Origin: Monosporascus cannonballus
Lineage: Eukaryota; Ascomycota; Sordariomycetes; Xylariales
Reading direction: 5' to 3'
Length of the DNA: 64,000 nucleotides
Assembly: GCA_004154925.1 (NCBI GenBank)
Contig: QJNS01000126.1
Span: forward strand, 1 to 64,000
Shown here: positions 10,705 to 22,414 of the stretch, piece after piece
Position numbering within the stretch: the first letter of the stretch is position 1
How the letters are laid out: the number at the start of each line of letters is the position of its first letter
Position numbers and translations under genes: made by a program
The notes under the pieces: model-generated
Database searches by the model: none
What the model saw: only the letters and a program-made list of their open reading frames with translations
What the model was told of the DNA's origin: nothing

Positions 10705-12013
10705 ATGCCTCTGTAAGCTGCCTCTCGAAATACATATCCCATCCCTCCGAACCAGCCGGTCCACTGACGTACTCGCACGCAGACATCTCCTGGGCAAGAA
10801 GTCATGGAACGTCTACAACGCGGCAAACATCGAGCGCGTGCGGCGTGATGAGGCGGCGGCGCGCGCCCGCGAGGAGGCCGAGGAGGAGCGCCAGCAGGAG
10901 GCCGACGCGGCGCGCCGCCTCGCGATCCTGCGCGGCGAAACCCCGCCACCGCTCCCGTCGCCCCCGGAACAACAAGCGGGAAATGAGGCGTCGGCCGGCG
11001 GCAGAAAGCGGGACCACGGTGACGAGAGCCGAGGCGCAGGCACCGCGTCCCATAGTGGCAGGAAGAGACGCAAACGCGCGGGCGAGGACGATACGGACTT
11101 CGAGCTGCGGCTCGCGCGCGAGAAGGTCCAGACGGCGCGGCCCGGTGACGTGGACGAGACCCTGAACAAGAATAAGGGTTGCAGCGACGCGCCGCTGACG
11201 GACAGCGCCGGACACATCGACCTGTTCCCCGAGGAGCGGGAGGCGGCCGCGTCGGGATCGAAACACGGACGGGGTAAGGGGCAGAAGAACGAGGAGGCGG
11301 AGCGCGAGGCGGCGCGGAAGCGGCGCGAGTACGAGGACCAGTACACGATGCGATTCTCGAATGCCGCGGGACGGGACGGTACCGTGGCGGCGGACGGGCC
11401 GTGGTACGCCCAGAAGCTGCAGCGGCGGGGGCGGGATAAGGACGATGACGACGACAACGCGACGATGGCGATGGTGGCGATGCCCTCCAAGGACGTCTGG
11501 GGCAACGAGGACCCCCGGCGCAGGGAGCGCGAGGCGGCGCGCGTCGTGGCGAGCGACCCGCTGGCGATGATGAAGCGGGGCGCGGCTAGGGTGCGCGAGG
11601 TGGAGAGGGAGAGGAGGAGGGCGGACGAGGAGAGGGAGAGGGAGCTGAAGCAGCTCCAGAGGGAGGAGAGGCGGCGCGAGAAGGAAACGAAGAGGAGACG
11701 GGAAGGGGGAGGAGGGAGGGGGGACGACGAGGACGAGCTGGAAGGTTTCAGCCTGGATGACCCGGGCTTGGTACGCTCGGAGAGAAAGCATGGCCGTCGG
11801 GACAGGGATGATGATGAGGATAGCGAGCGCCGTAAGCATCATCGTCATGGGCACCACCGTTCGAAGGGGGACGGTGGGGGACACAGACATTCGTCAGAGC
11901 ACCGACATCGTCACGAGAGTAGTCGGAGCAGGTCTCGAAGAGATTATGAAAAGGACGAAAGGCGTTCGCATGGGCAAGATCATGGGCACGCGGCGAGGAA
12001 GGATCGTTACTAA
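10705..12013 (+). CDS. LENG1-like Cir_N domain nuclear protein
   Basis: A probable nuclear, splicing-associated protein of the Cir_N (LENG1 homologue) family; the exact role is not established here. Exon 1 is only 8 bases (10705-10712, ATGCCTCT), followed by a 70-base intron (GTAAGC donor, CGCAG acceptor, 10713-10782) and exon 2 at 10783-12013, giving 412 residues. The splice restores the conserved family start MPLHLLGKKSWNVYN, which is strong support for this tiny first exon. Cir_N occupies about residues 4-50 (LLGKKSWNVYN, IERVRRDEA, then an acidic helix ending RRLAILRG). The rest is low-complexity: Arg/Glu-rich helices, a DDDDD stretch, and a C terminus rich in His, Arg and RSRSR dipeptides typical of spliceosome-associated proteins. 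The third codon positions are strongly G/C, unlike the flanks. Confidence 0.85.
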
Positions 12014-12210
12014 GTTTGCATTGAGACATGGCGTTTATTCTTTTGCAGCATTAGATACCCCCCATCCCACGGCTACATGTTTGTATTAAATTGTTTAGAG
12101 AGCTATATCATTCATTCCCAGTAAACGTAGTTCCTGCGATGGCATCACTTAATGCACCGTCGCTATCCCAACTCAGCCCTCAACAGGCGAAACGCCGCGC
12201 TTGGTAACTC
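12014..12210. other. Convergent 3' spacer
   Basis: A short spacer between the convergent 3' ends of the LENG1-like gene and the next gene. It presumably holds both polyadenylation regions, but no clear AATAAA pair was identified. Confidence 0.5.
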
Positions 12211-12846
12211 TTATTTCTTCTCCTGCCACGGGAGACTGATCTCCACAGGCTGCATCTGTTTCTCGACCAGCGTCACGATCTTCGGCGCCTCGTCCAAATT
12301 TTTCAACGCCTCCATGATCGCCTCGATGGTCTCCCTGCTCAACCCCTCCCTACGATCACTGTAGATATCCAGGCCCTCCTGCGTGAACAGCGTCGGCGCG
12401 AACCAGGTAACGACCCACCTCTCGACCCTCGCGCCGTCCTCCGCCGCCGCCAGAGGCCGCTCGCCGTAGCCGAGGATCTCCCAGTGACTGCTTGCGATTC
12501 TCAGCCAGCCCTTTCCGCGCCAGTTCCAGGCGCCGGGGCTGCCGGGGTCGGGCCTGTCGATGCCCTCGACCCTCTTGATGCCGGGCCGCGACCCCTTCTT
12601 CTCGTACTCGACGAGGTCGTCGATGGCGCGCGATGAGGATTTGTCGACCTCGTAGGGCTTGTACGTTATGCGCACGTTCCTGGCGGACCGCCACATTGAG
12701 AGCGTCGAGTGCGTCACGGACCAGGTCCGGTAGAGCCATTCGAGCGGCGGCGGGACGAAGGCGTGGGCGTTCGGGAGTTGGCCGGCGTACTTGGACGGCG
12801 CCCGCACGCTGATTCTCGTGAGAACCGGCGTGCCCGAGTCGGCCAT
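12211..12846 (-). CDS. Conserved fungal protein of unknown function
   Basis: A single-exon gene of 211 residues. I do not recognise a named domain with certainty. It is rich in aromatic residues and has strings that look like a beta-rich fold (WNWRGKGWLRIASSHWEILGYG near 115-136, then a segment beginning ERWVVTWFAPTLFT), followed by a Glu/Leu helix and a C terminus of KQMQPVEISLPWQEKK. There is no signal peptide, no transmembrane segment and no Cys. The alternating hydrophobic strands with many Trp suggest a small ligand-binding barrel, but that is inference only. The ATG at 12846 is the first in frame. G/C-rich third positions match the neighbouring real genes, so I am confident it is coding. 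Confidence 0.75.
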   Translation of the reverse strand: MADSGTPVLTRISVRAPSKYAGQLPNAHAFVPPPLEWLYRTWSVTHSTLSMWRSARNVRITYKPYEVDKSSSRAIDDLVEYEKKGSRPGIKRVEGIDRPDPGSPGAWNWRGKGWLRIASSHWEILGYGERPLAAAEDGARVERWVVTWFAPTLFTQEGLDIYSDRREGLSRETIEAIMEALKNLDEAPKIVTLVEKQMQPVEISLPWQEKK

Positions 12847-14056
12847 GTTGAAATCGCAATAAACAAACGGATAGGGTGTGGTTACGTTGTCGATGCTATT
12901 ACTATCAAGATGAAGAACGGAAGCACATGCAATGCCAGGCTGCTAAATTGAAAGGCGAGGCATCGGGATGCTCCCTGCAGAGGAGCAGCGACGCAACAAA
13001 TAGATGGTGCAGCTAAATTTCCCGCTTCTGTTGGACAAGAGCCTCTTTAGGCGGCGGTGGGATTTTTGGTAGGGTTAAATTGATAATGTGCTTACATGAT
13101 GATCAGGCCTACGTGGAAAAGCCACCTACCTGGAGCTGCATATCTCTCTGAGGCAATTGCCGGGAGCGTAACAACGTTGTCCAGAGAGCCGCGCATCAGA
13201 GGAGTCGGTGCCAACGCGATCGTATTTCGGGCGCGGATGATGTCCCGTGCCCTGAAAATGGTGACTCCCGACCGAGACGCATCACTCGATGCTATGTATC
13301 CTTCCTTCTCGGTAGAAAGCGCCTTTTAAGAGACTCTCAGGCTCAACAAGTAACCTGGACTTCGCACATATAGATACGAGGCCATGGGGAAATACAGACA
13401 GGCCAGGTATCACTAACAGAGATCATCTACACAGAGCGAAAGCTACACACATACCATATCGGTATTGCATGAATGCTACATGTGGTGAATATATGCAAAT
13501 AACCAACAGTATAGAGGTAGCCGTTGTGCAATACAGGCCTAAATGCACCTTTTTACAGATAGGGCAAGTACAGCACGTCTCAATGATTTGCATCGCTGGC
13601 TTTTCCTTACTGAATGTCAGTACGCCCAATTGTGATTTGTTATCTAATATTCATGCTGTCAATACTCCCTTCTCCTTGTTTTGGCGGTCGATTATTTGCA
13701 AGAGCCCCCCATAGTACATTCATCTCCTACCGCCGGTTTCCCTGGATTAGAACAATACATTTTAAGGTGTCCCTTGTTAGCCACATCCAGGGATTCGTTC
13801 TATCACATACCATTGAGCACAGCTAGCTGCTTTAGTTTCCAGAAGAACTCGATTCGATTTCATATCCGTAATAAGGAGAACACCCCTGCCATTAATTCCC
13901 CCACACGAACTAGACCAGTCCGCCAATAAATCGCTTGGGGGCTTTCTTATTTCGACTTCCACGGTTTGTCCAAGCCCAAGGCTACCCGTTCCGAGAAGCT
14001 GCTAGATACACTCGCCAACGGTCGTCAAGGGTCTTCTCTTTTCCATATAACCGAAC
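12847..14056. other. Intergenic with one possible gene fragment
   Basis: The divergent promoters of the 12.2-12.8 kb and 14.06 kb genes must lie here. Positions 13328-13128 on the minus strand are open and read like protein (TIFRARDIIRARNTIALAPT and on), ending at a GTAGGT that could be a donor, but there is no start codon and no partner exon was found. The plus strand is open over the same stretch, so this may be chance. Confidence 0.3.
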
Positions 14057-14707
14057 ATGGACGACGCCGAGGCCGCTGCTATGGCCGAGGCCATGGGCTT
14101 TTCGAGTTTCGGCGCTCAGAAACCAAGCAAGCGGCGCAAGTTCAATCCCGGCGCCGATGCCGTCGTCGCCTCTACCTCTACCGCCACTTCGGCTGCATCG
14201 ACCTCGTCCAACCACGTTGGCGGGCCTCTGAGTTCAGGGTCCAACTCTACGCCTTTGGGCGTCAGAACGCAGAATAACGATGAAATCAGCCTCCATCTTG
14301 ACGATGACGACCACGATGGCGACCCTGCTGCTGGCACTGGTGCGGCTCCGCACACCGCCGCTGAGGACGACCGGGAGCCGCAGTACATTGACATATCGCG
14401 TCCGCCGGCCCCTGCCAATGCAGGACCCGGCGATGACGTTCAGACCAGGATCGATTCAATAGTTGGAGTCCCATATGGTCAGCACTTCGAGATGCACACA
14501 GTTCCAGTATACAACCAAGCCAGCAGAGGCGGTCGTGGGGGCAGGGGAGGACACCAATCTGCACGTGATCGAGATGGCGACAAGGGCAAGTGGTGGGAGG
14601 ATTACTATGACCCGAGCTCGAACGTCAATCCATGGGAGCGGCTTGAACACGATCGAGGTCTGAAGCCGAGGGGCCTATGGATGTCTTGGGAGGAGGCACA
14701 ACGTTGA
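14057..14707 (+). CDS. Hypothetical nuclear RGG-containing protein
   Basis: A single-exon gene of 216 residues. The N terminus has MGFSSFG (13-19) followed directly by a basic KRRK cluster (25-28), a likely nuclear localisation signal. The middle is Ser/Thr/Ala-rich and then acidic (DDDDHDGD near 82-89). Residues 157-165 are an RGG box (RGGRGGRGG), often an RNA-binding and methylation site. The C terminus is aromatic (KWWEDYYDP near 178-186, NPWERLE near 191-197). The MGFSSF word also occurs in the tri-snRNP 27 kDa protein, but the rest does not match, so homology is not claimed. Nuclear RNA association is an inference from the NLS and RGG box. Confidence 0.7.
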   Translation: MDDAEAAAMAEAMGFSSFGAQKPSKRRKFNPGADAVVASTSTATSAASTSSNHVGGPLSSGSNSTPLGVRTQNNDEISLHLDDDDHDGDPAAGTGAAPHTAAEDDREPQYIDISRPPAPANAGPGDDVQTRIDSIVGVPYGQHFEMHTVPVYNQASRGGRGGRGGHQSARDRDGDKGKWWEDYYDPSSNVNPWERLEHDRGLKPRGLWMSWEEAQR

Positions 14708-16194
14708 GCTCGTCCTTGTTCGAGGGGTGGGTTGTGTGCTGCCCACCGATGCGTCTCATCCTACCGAGTTGCGCCTATGTTTTTGTCAGTCAGTCTACGT
14801 ACGAAGAGCCACGGAGAAAAGACCAGAGTTGACGTTGCTCTACCGGCATTTATTTGTATTTGTGACGGAACTGGAACCGCCTTCGGCGTCGAACAACTCT
14901 CCGCACCACGAGGATCACGTGACACCCCTGCTGCCACGATGGCACCCTTCACGGTCAGTGGCTGGGCTACTACATGGCCCTTCACACTGCCGATCTACAG
15001 TTTGTCAGCAATCCCCCCGGACCGACGGGTGGGCCAGGGGGGGTACGGTCGCTACAGCCCACCGTGTCTAAGACATGGTCTCTGGTTTGTGGCACTGGGT
15101 CGTCAGAGGGTCATTCGCTGTATTGCTACCGCTGAGGGAAGGGCCATCCAACCATCCCCGTCAGATACGAAAACGAGCCAATAAGAAGCACAACGATACC
15201 ACGACGGCCACAAAGAGGAACGTTTACTGTCCTGCTACCGGCCGCCATTACAAAAGAGGAAATATCCACATCCCTCAAACGGCAAAGTGCCGTCCTGTCA
15301 GCGGATGCTTGTATGTGTGTGTGTGTGTGTGTCTATCTGCAAAGTACATGGCCAATACCGGCGCCCCGAGTGTGTCCCTAAGACGTTCCGTCACAGCCTC
15401 TGGGTCCTTCCCCAGATCTGCCAGTCCCTCCCTGCTACCGGACGAGCCAAGCTTGCAGCTGTAGCAGCCACCACACCCACCGGTCGCACTCAATGCACGT
15501 CAGGCTCCCCACGCTCCTACCGGACACGAGATGGTGTGCTTTTTAGCCCCATGGTTTCCCCAGATCGCCTTAACGCCGTCCAATCATAAATCATGACCCC
15601 GTGAAACCGGAAATCCGCCTGGCTGGCTTGCTCGGCCCGCACACCCCCCAGCGCGCCCTAGCGGGATCGTGGAGACAGCTGCAAGGCGCGGGAACATGTC
15701 GACCCGCCCCCTGCTCGCGCTGTATGCGCACCACACCCACCCATTTGCAGGCTGGGTGTCCGCAGCTGGTAAGAAAAGTGGCGAGGGATGGGGGTCTAAA
15801 ATTTTGCCGCGCTGCCGCCCAACCGACCTCCACCCACACCCCCCCTCCCGAAAACAGCCATATGCGGTCTCAGGGGTATGTGCAGGAAAAATGACCCAAG
15901 AATCAGGTAGAGGGCGTGTGCATTATGCACACAATGGATCGCAGATCTTTCTGCGAGATCTCGCGTGGCGGCCCCATTATGATGTATGTGCTTCCCGAAT
16001 GCAACGCCAAAACGGCCACTAAAAAAGCCAAATCAAACGACATGGGTGGAAAGGGAAAGAAATTGCGTGATGTGTGTAACTTTTGAGCCCCAACTCCGTT
16101 GTCGTCACTGATGTTCCCTGCTGGCGTCGGTACGATGTGCCACGCTGTGCGATGCGGCTGGCAATAAAAATGGCATCTGAAAACATTGGCGAAT
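14708..16194. other. Intergenic, GC-rich, with TG microsatellite
   Basis: A convergent 3' interval between the RGG protein gene and KXD1. It contains a (TG)n tract at about 15313-15331. Several frames of 100-150 residues overlap each other on both strands (for example 14732-15184), as expected of GC-rich non-coding DNA. None has recognisable content. Confidence 0.5.
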
Positions 16195-17249
16195 CTAGTA
16201 CTCGGGCGAAGGGTACCTCTCGCGGGCCTTCTTGTACTCCTTGGAGTGCTTCTTCTCTGCCTTCTTCTTGAGGGATCTGCAAGTCGGGCGAGGAGAAAAC
16301 CCCAGTCGTTAGCCAAACGCGATCTGTAATGTAAAAGAACTTAAATAATCTTAAGATCTCCCCCAAATTGAGGCTCCGCTGCAGCATGAGCTGCGACAAC
16401 GCGCATTTTGATTTTTCTGCCTTTTTTTCGCTTTTTGCGCTGGGGGAATCGTGTTGTGCTTTCCCAATGAAAGTGAAATGGGGGGGGAGGGGGGGTAAAA
16501 GGAGATACTCACGAGACTTTCTTCGACGTCCACTCGAGATCCGCGCGTACCTCCTGCGCGTCCTGTATGCCCTCCTGGAAGCGGGCGCGCGACTTGGCCA
16601 GGCGCGCCTGCGCCTTCGCCTGCAGCTCCAGGAGCTCGCGGTGCTTCGCGTTGAGCTGGCCGGAACTGTAGTTCTCCGTTAGCCGCGGGCTCCTCGTCAA
16701 CCACCCTTTTCTCCCAACTCCCAGAGCCTCGCGATTCGCAGGCGGGCGGGCGGAAAGGATGCCCATGTCAGGGAGAAGAGGGAAATGGGGTCGAAGGGGA
16801 GGGGGGAGGGGGGAGGGAAGGAGGGAAGGCACTCACGTCTGCGCCTGCACGGCCAGGCTCCGGTCCAGCGGGATGGGGTCGAAGCTGTCGGCGAAGCGGT
16901 CCTGGATGTACTCGTTGAAGTCGACGCCGCTGGCGCTGGCGGCGCTCCCCGCGCCGCCGCCGTGGCCGTGGCCGTAGCCGGGACCGTAGTAGTACGAGGA
17001 GGCGTAGGGGTCGCCGCAGCCGCTGGCGCTGGCGGTGCTCACGGTGGCGGCCGAGAGCCCGCTGTGCCCGTACGACGGCACGCCCGACGTCTCCGAGCCG
17101 TCGGCGTCGCACTCGGGCGGCGACACCGAGTAGGCGCTGCCGCCGCTCGCGTAGCCCGACGAGTGGTAGCCGCCCCCCTGCGATCCCTTGGCCGGGATCG
17201 CGACCGCCGGGGTGGTCATGTAGTACTGCGGTGGCGTGTACGTGGCCAT
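16195..17249 (-). CDS. KXD1: KxDL-domain protein (BORC/BLOC-1-type subunit)
   Basis: A small coiled-coil subunit of an endosome/lysosome (vacuole) positioning complex related to BLOC-1 and BORC. Three exons, 17249-16837, 16665-16513 and 16276-16195, are joined by introns of 171 and 236 bases. Both have GTGAGT donors, GCTAACG branch sites and CAG acceptors, and both are phase 2. The product is 215 residues. Residues 1-120 are a low-complexity Gly/Ser/Tyr/Ala segment (YYYGPGYGHGHGGG and similar). The conserved helical domain runs from PLDRSLAVQAQT (about 127-138) across exon 2 into SSLKKKAEKKHSKEYKKARE in exon 3. The KxDL motif is RADL at 178-181, with Arg in place of the first Lys. The two introns split the domain, so no single open frame shows it whole. 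Confidence 0.88.
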
Positions 17250-20200
17250 TGTGCTTGTTGTTGTTGCTGCTGCTGGGGTGTTGGTGGGTGGGTTTGGGCT
17301 AGTGCTTGCTGGTTGGTGGGTGTGTGCGGGTGTGTGTGTGTATGTGGTATAGTAAGACGTGCAGAGCGGTGTTGCAGTGCGTCGACTAGGTAAGCTGATA
17401 TGTTGATGGGTAGACAGGCAGGTGTATGCGTTCGTGCATGTAAGTAGGGTGAGGGTAAGGGAGTAGTATCGAGATATGTATGTGAGCCTAAGGGGCTATG
17501 TGGGTGTGTTGTTGTGCGGTAGTGGAGTGAGGTAGGTAGGTGTGTGTCTTTGTCTTGAAGTCCTTGGTAGGTGCTTGAGTAGGCAGGATATTGTCAAGGA
17601 GAAAACTTGACGAAGGAGGCTGATATCGCAAGAGCAAGGTATGAGTCTGAGATGGGGAAGAAAGTGATGAGAAAGGAAGAAGAAAGAAACCAGCTCGAGG
17701 TCGTCAACGACGACCCCTTTTATACTTTTTTCTTCACTCACATTTTGCTCGAGGAGGCCTAGCCTACCTCGGTCGAACAGATATTCCATCTCGTCGGCCT
17801 CCCTCCAGGGGGATGAGTCCCGACGACTCTATTCGTCGAGGGACCGGAAACCCCACTTGAGCGGAAGGATGACGGAGGAGCATGACGACGTAGACGATTG
17901 GGAGGCAGAGGCGCGAAAGAGATATGGACTCCAAAAGCACCCGTCAAGTCAACGCACGAGAGCGGCAAGGGACCGCTCTTTGGGGCTAACTAACTAGAGG
18001 GGACCGAGGGAGTACATGTATACGAACGTACATAGCAGATCAAGCCGGTGAATAGACAGTTGAGTGACAAAGGGCGTGCTTGCGTGCCTGCCCGGCTTTG
18101 TCTGCCCGGCTGCCGTCTAGTTTAGGTCCTTTCCCGGGACTGAACAAGTTTCTCCTTCCCCTGCGCCAGTATACCTCTTGTCACTCTGTTTCGCGAACCC
18201 TTACTTGCGGATTTCTCCGGGTAGACATGTACTTTATGTGCCAGCGAGCTAGCTATAGGCAGGGGCGAATAGGCACATTTGAGGCGCTGGGGGTTAGGAT
18301 CCCTTTAACAAGCCGATCATTGTTTGCAAGAGAGCACTAGACTGGCACGCCCGTCTTAGGGATTTGAATGGCACGTTGCAGTTAGTTCTGGATTACTTAG
18401 ACCAGAAAAAGTCATCAAGTTCCCCATCTGCATATACCGAGGGGCGATTACCACTGCTTTCCGCGTGGTACCGGTGGAGCCCAAGGAGCCAGGGAACCGT
18501 CGTGGAGGGGGTGTGAGCGCAGAAGACATGAGAGATATATACGATTCGGCCATCGCATGCAGGTGGGTTCGGTGGATAGAGAACCCGGGTGGGTGTGAGT
18601 TGAGGAAGGATAATGTAACCGGCGTGTGTGTGGGTGTGTGGGCGCAGCGTGGAGAGAGGACGCATTGGCGGGAGGAAGGGGGAACACCGCTACGAGAACG
18701 GCACCAAGATTAGCGTCTTAGTAGGTGACCATGAGAAAACTGTGCTTCTGTGTGATCGAATCTTTGGGAATATCGACCGATTACGATAGGCTGACCGTCA
18801 GGCTGGCAACAGGGCATATTCCGTGGGGATGGGGGGAGGATACGCAACAGGGGGAGCCGGGAGCCTATACAGGAGAGAGTACAGTACGACAGACAAGGGG
18901 CCTAGCTCCGAGAACCTATTCAGACAACGCCGTTCCCATGTGTGCAGTACATGACACAACGCATCGGGGGTTTTGAACAATTCTACCGAGACACCATCAG
19001 AGGGCGTGTGCACGCCAGACGTGGGTCGGGCATTAAAGGGATATATGGGTATGGAGTGATGGGCCGGCCTCACGGCTACCCAATTGACGAACGGCCGGTT
19101 CGAATTAGAGCCGATTCTCGCCCACGCCCACTCCAATTGAAGTGTCGTCCAGCCAGATTTAGCTGCCTCTCATATGGGAGCGGCATAGAGGTAGTCCAGT
19201 CCACCATCGCAAGAGACGCGCTGACCCGAAGAGGTTAAGAAGGGGGGCAAAACGCAGCGACGGGATTTCCTCATCCCGCATTTAGATGAGAACAGCAGCA
19301 GCAATCCTGTTGTTGTCTTGCAGGGCCGGGTCCACAAGCCGTTGGCTGATATTCCGAGAAGAGTGGGAAGAGGGTGGGAGGCGACGAGTCATGAAGCGTC
19401 AGACCCAGGCGTCGACAGAATTGTTAATTTACTAACGTCAGGCAGAAGTGCAGCATGTCGGGCATTTTTGTGTCATGATGCATGTGTTGTCAAAAGTCTG
19501 GAGGCCCCAGCCGAGCCAGGACCGGCCGAAGTAATTAGTTCTTGTTATCGCATTTGATCCATTTTCTTTCCCAGCTGAATTTCTAGAATCCCTTTTCCAT
19601 CCCTCTACTAATTAAAGCATCAGGGCAGGTCTGAAGAGACGACCTAGCTAAGTAGTCAACTTACCACCTTGCCATCGCAGAGGGCGGTTTCTCTTGGCAT
19701 CTACAACCCGGAGCAGAACGGTTCCTCCAACTGCAGAGCAATGCGAAAGCAAGAAATTGTACTGAGGTCCTTCAGCGAGACCCCTGTCACTTTCTCCTTT
19801 GGGACATTTCCATGAACGGCTTCTTTTTATCTGGTAGAACGTCCAGATAGGTAGAGGTGGTCCAGGTCCAGGGTTCACTCGGCTCAGATCAGTGAAAAAT
19901 ATCGAAGTTTTGGATGGTTCGTGATTTTCCATTGGCCAAAATTCAAACAGAAAGAAGATCTAGTGGGGATAATCAACGAACATGGGGGAGTGGGTATGGA
20001 AGCAGGTACGTTAGGCCTTCTTGGCCTTGGATGCCCCCTCCAGAACGCATACTCTAGCCAGCGGAGACCGCAAGTTGGGGACGGGCAATCCCAGCAATGG
20101 TGAGGTTGGTCGTCTGTAGAACGTGGCGGTGTCTACCAATATCTCGCAGGCCTTTAAGCTTAAGACATCTGCGACGGAATCAGGAAAGAATGTTCTAGGA

Positions 20201-22414
20201 CGGTACGTACCTAAGGTATATGTGTACCTATTCAGTAGGGTTGGATGAGCTAGCGTGCAATAAGATCGACGAACGGGTGAGAACGGTCATGAACAGCTGT
20301 GGCCGGGAATATGTAACTGATACAAAGGAAAACTCTCTGGAGTCCGACTTCGTAAGTAGCTGTGGATGTGTTTAGCTGCACTAGATGTATATGTACCATC
20401 AAGAAATGATGTGTTGGCTCTTCCTGCAGTAAGCTGGGCATTCGATCGTTTTTCATTGGGCCGTGGACCCAACTCGGTGAACTGCCGATGCCTTTAAGGT
20501 AGGTGTAGGTAAGGAGGATTGGACGTGAATTCGAAGCACCAGTATCCTCCGGGGACAGAACGTGATATCACGGGAGTTAGATTTTAACCAGTATAGAAAA
20601 ACGCGCGCTGCAATTATCTTTTTCATCCTCTCCTATACAGATGAGCAGTGTCTGAAAGCGCAGATATGGGTGGATGGGGGTAATATGGAAACGGCATAAT
20701 GCAATTTGACGTCCGCTCGGTGAAATATGTGGGATTCATCAAATCCGAGAAGCTGCAGCTAAAACTATAGGGCAGCTATCCGGCATTATTGCATACATGC
20801 ATGCATCTGGCATCCAGTGCTTTTTTGTCCGTTGGCAAGATGTCGAGGGGAACCGGCCTATGTCGGGTCCCAGATGCAATAGGACACATCTCTTCAGAGG
20901 TAACTGGCCTGAGATTGGAGGGGCTGGTGTTTCTAGAGCAATCATTAATGGGATAAGTACCAGAAGGCGAGCCGAATAACCGGAAACCTTCCTGAATATC
21001 ATATAGAATCAGTATCGATGAATTGGAGGCGGGTGGGGATAACTTGCCTTTCACGCGATGTCTCCAGCAAACCCACCACCAACAAGGGATTGGTAGAAGG
21101 GAGCGTACCAAGAACTGGGGCCAGCTGCGTCGCGACGTCAAGGTCGATTGATGTATCCCAGTATAATTGACCTCGCACCATGGGAACATTATATATGCCC
21201 ACTATCTCTCTATCGAGGTGATGACGAGGTCTAAAACGAGCATCTTTCCCGTGGTACGAACGCGCGCACGTTTGAGATTGACTACCGGTAGGCCAACTGT
21301 GCATAGTGACGCAGCCTCTATGAGCCTCGACCATTGAAGGCAGATAAAAAATATCCACTTATATGTCGCGCATCGTGTAGTGGACACCTAGCGAGAGTGA
21401 AGAAGCGAGGCAGATAGTGGCTGGACGTAGATATGTAGGCTTGAGATTCAATGTTATCTTGTCATGAGCCAATCAGCCAACTCGTCACGCGGCTATCTAT
21501 GTCTGGAATAAAGCAGCGGACGAGTGGTGGTTCAACGCCTGAGCCGTATGTAAGCCCAATTGCATCGATCATAAGGATTGGTAGGTGTGGGTTGCGGAGA
21601 CGCGCCGGGGTAGCGGGCACTGGATGTTTGGGTCATAGAGGCGTACTGAAGGGAGCTCGATGACTTGGGACTGATATGCGGTCATGCGCAGCGATGATGA
21701 TGGGGCATTTTCTCATAGGACGGAACTCAACCGAGTTATCCCTGGACGTTTCTCAAAGGTCAAGCACACCCTTGAGGTGGCGGACTCAATATCAGAAGGG
21801 CGTGCTTCCATTCGCTACTAATGTTGCGACACAACTCCAGTAGTTCATACCAAGTACGGTAGCGAAGAACTGCCTGCTTTACTTTCGCAGGCCGCCATCT
21901 GTTGGGTGGGATGGTTCATTGGAGGATCATGCTGTACCAGTCGAGGTAATTAGCGGTTTCTGGCCAATTCGCAGACCGCCAAACCGGAGCGTACGATCTA
22001 CGGATGCACGACATCCGAGTCCCGGATATTACAGACATACGCAGGCCCACGACAGACTGCAGGAACGGTACTAAATGCAGGCTTGGCTGCGGTTAACCAG
22101 TCTTCAAAAGTGCCCTCGAGAATAGTCGCCAAATGAGTCGTAAAAGCCCGGAGTCAGGAGAAGAGACGATCATAAGACGAACAATGAACAGTCGATCCGA
22201 TTCTAGGTGATAACCTGGCACGCCCATCGGAAACTTTAGACCCGGGAATTAGGTAGATTGCGCCAAACACAGAGGCCATCTATTCAAACCTTCCCCCGTC
22301 CATTGCGCAGAGCCCCGAGCCTTTACGTACCTCCTGGCACCTCGCAGAACGCCTGCAGTGTTTCGAGTACATGCGAGGCTCTGCTGTCAGTTTCGAGATA
22401 ATGTCTACTCCGCA
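17250..22414. other. 5 kb gene-poor interval
   Basis: The first several hundred bases are the GT-rich 5' flank of KXD1, with several GTGTG and TAGGT runs at 17320-17560. Beyond that, no frame longer than about 140 residues was found and none resembles a protein family. A GTGTGTGGGTGTGTG microsatellite lies near 18622-18640. Composition is mixed, not AT-rich, so this is not an obvious RIP relic. It may be regulatory, a decayed repeat, or contain a gene with very short exons that I could not assemble. Confidence 0.45.

Noticed and set aside
10802..11890. 362-residue minus-strand open frame
   Set aside because: It is antisense to the low-complexity half of the LENG1-like gene. The apparent length comes from biased GC content.
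13128..13328. Protein-like minus-strand stretch before a GTAGGT
   Set aside because: No start codon or partner exon was found and both strands are open. Kept only as a comment in the intergenic entry.
20999..21358. 119-residue minus-strand frame with a protein-like stretch
   Set aside because: No motif was recognised, there is no start or splice support, and the overlapping frames are open too.
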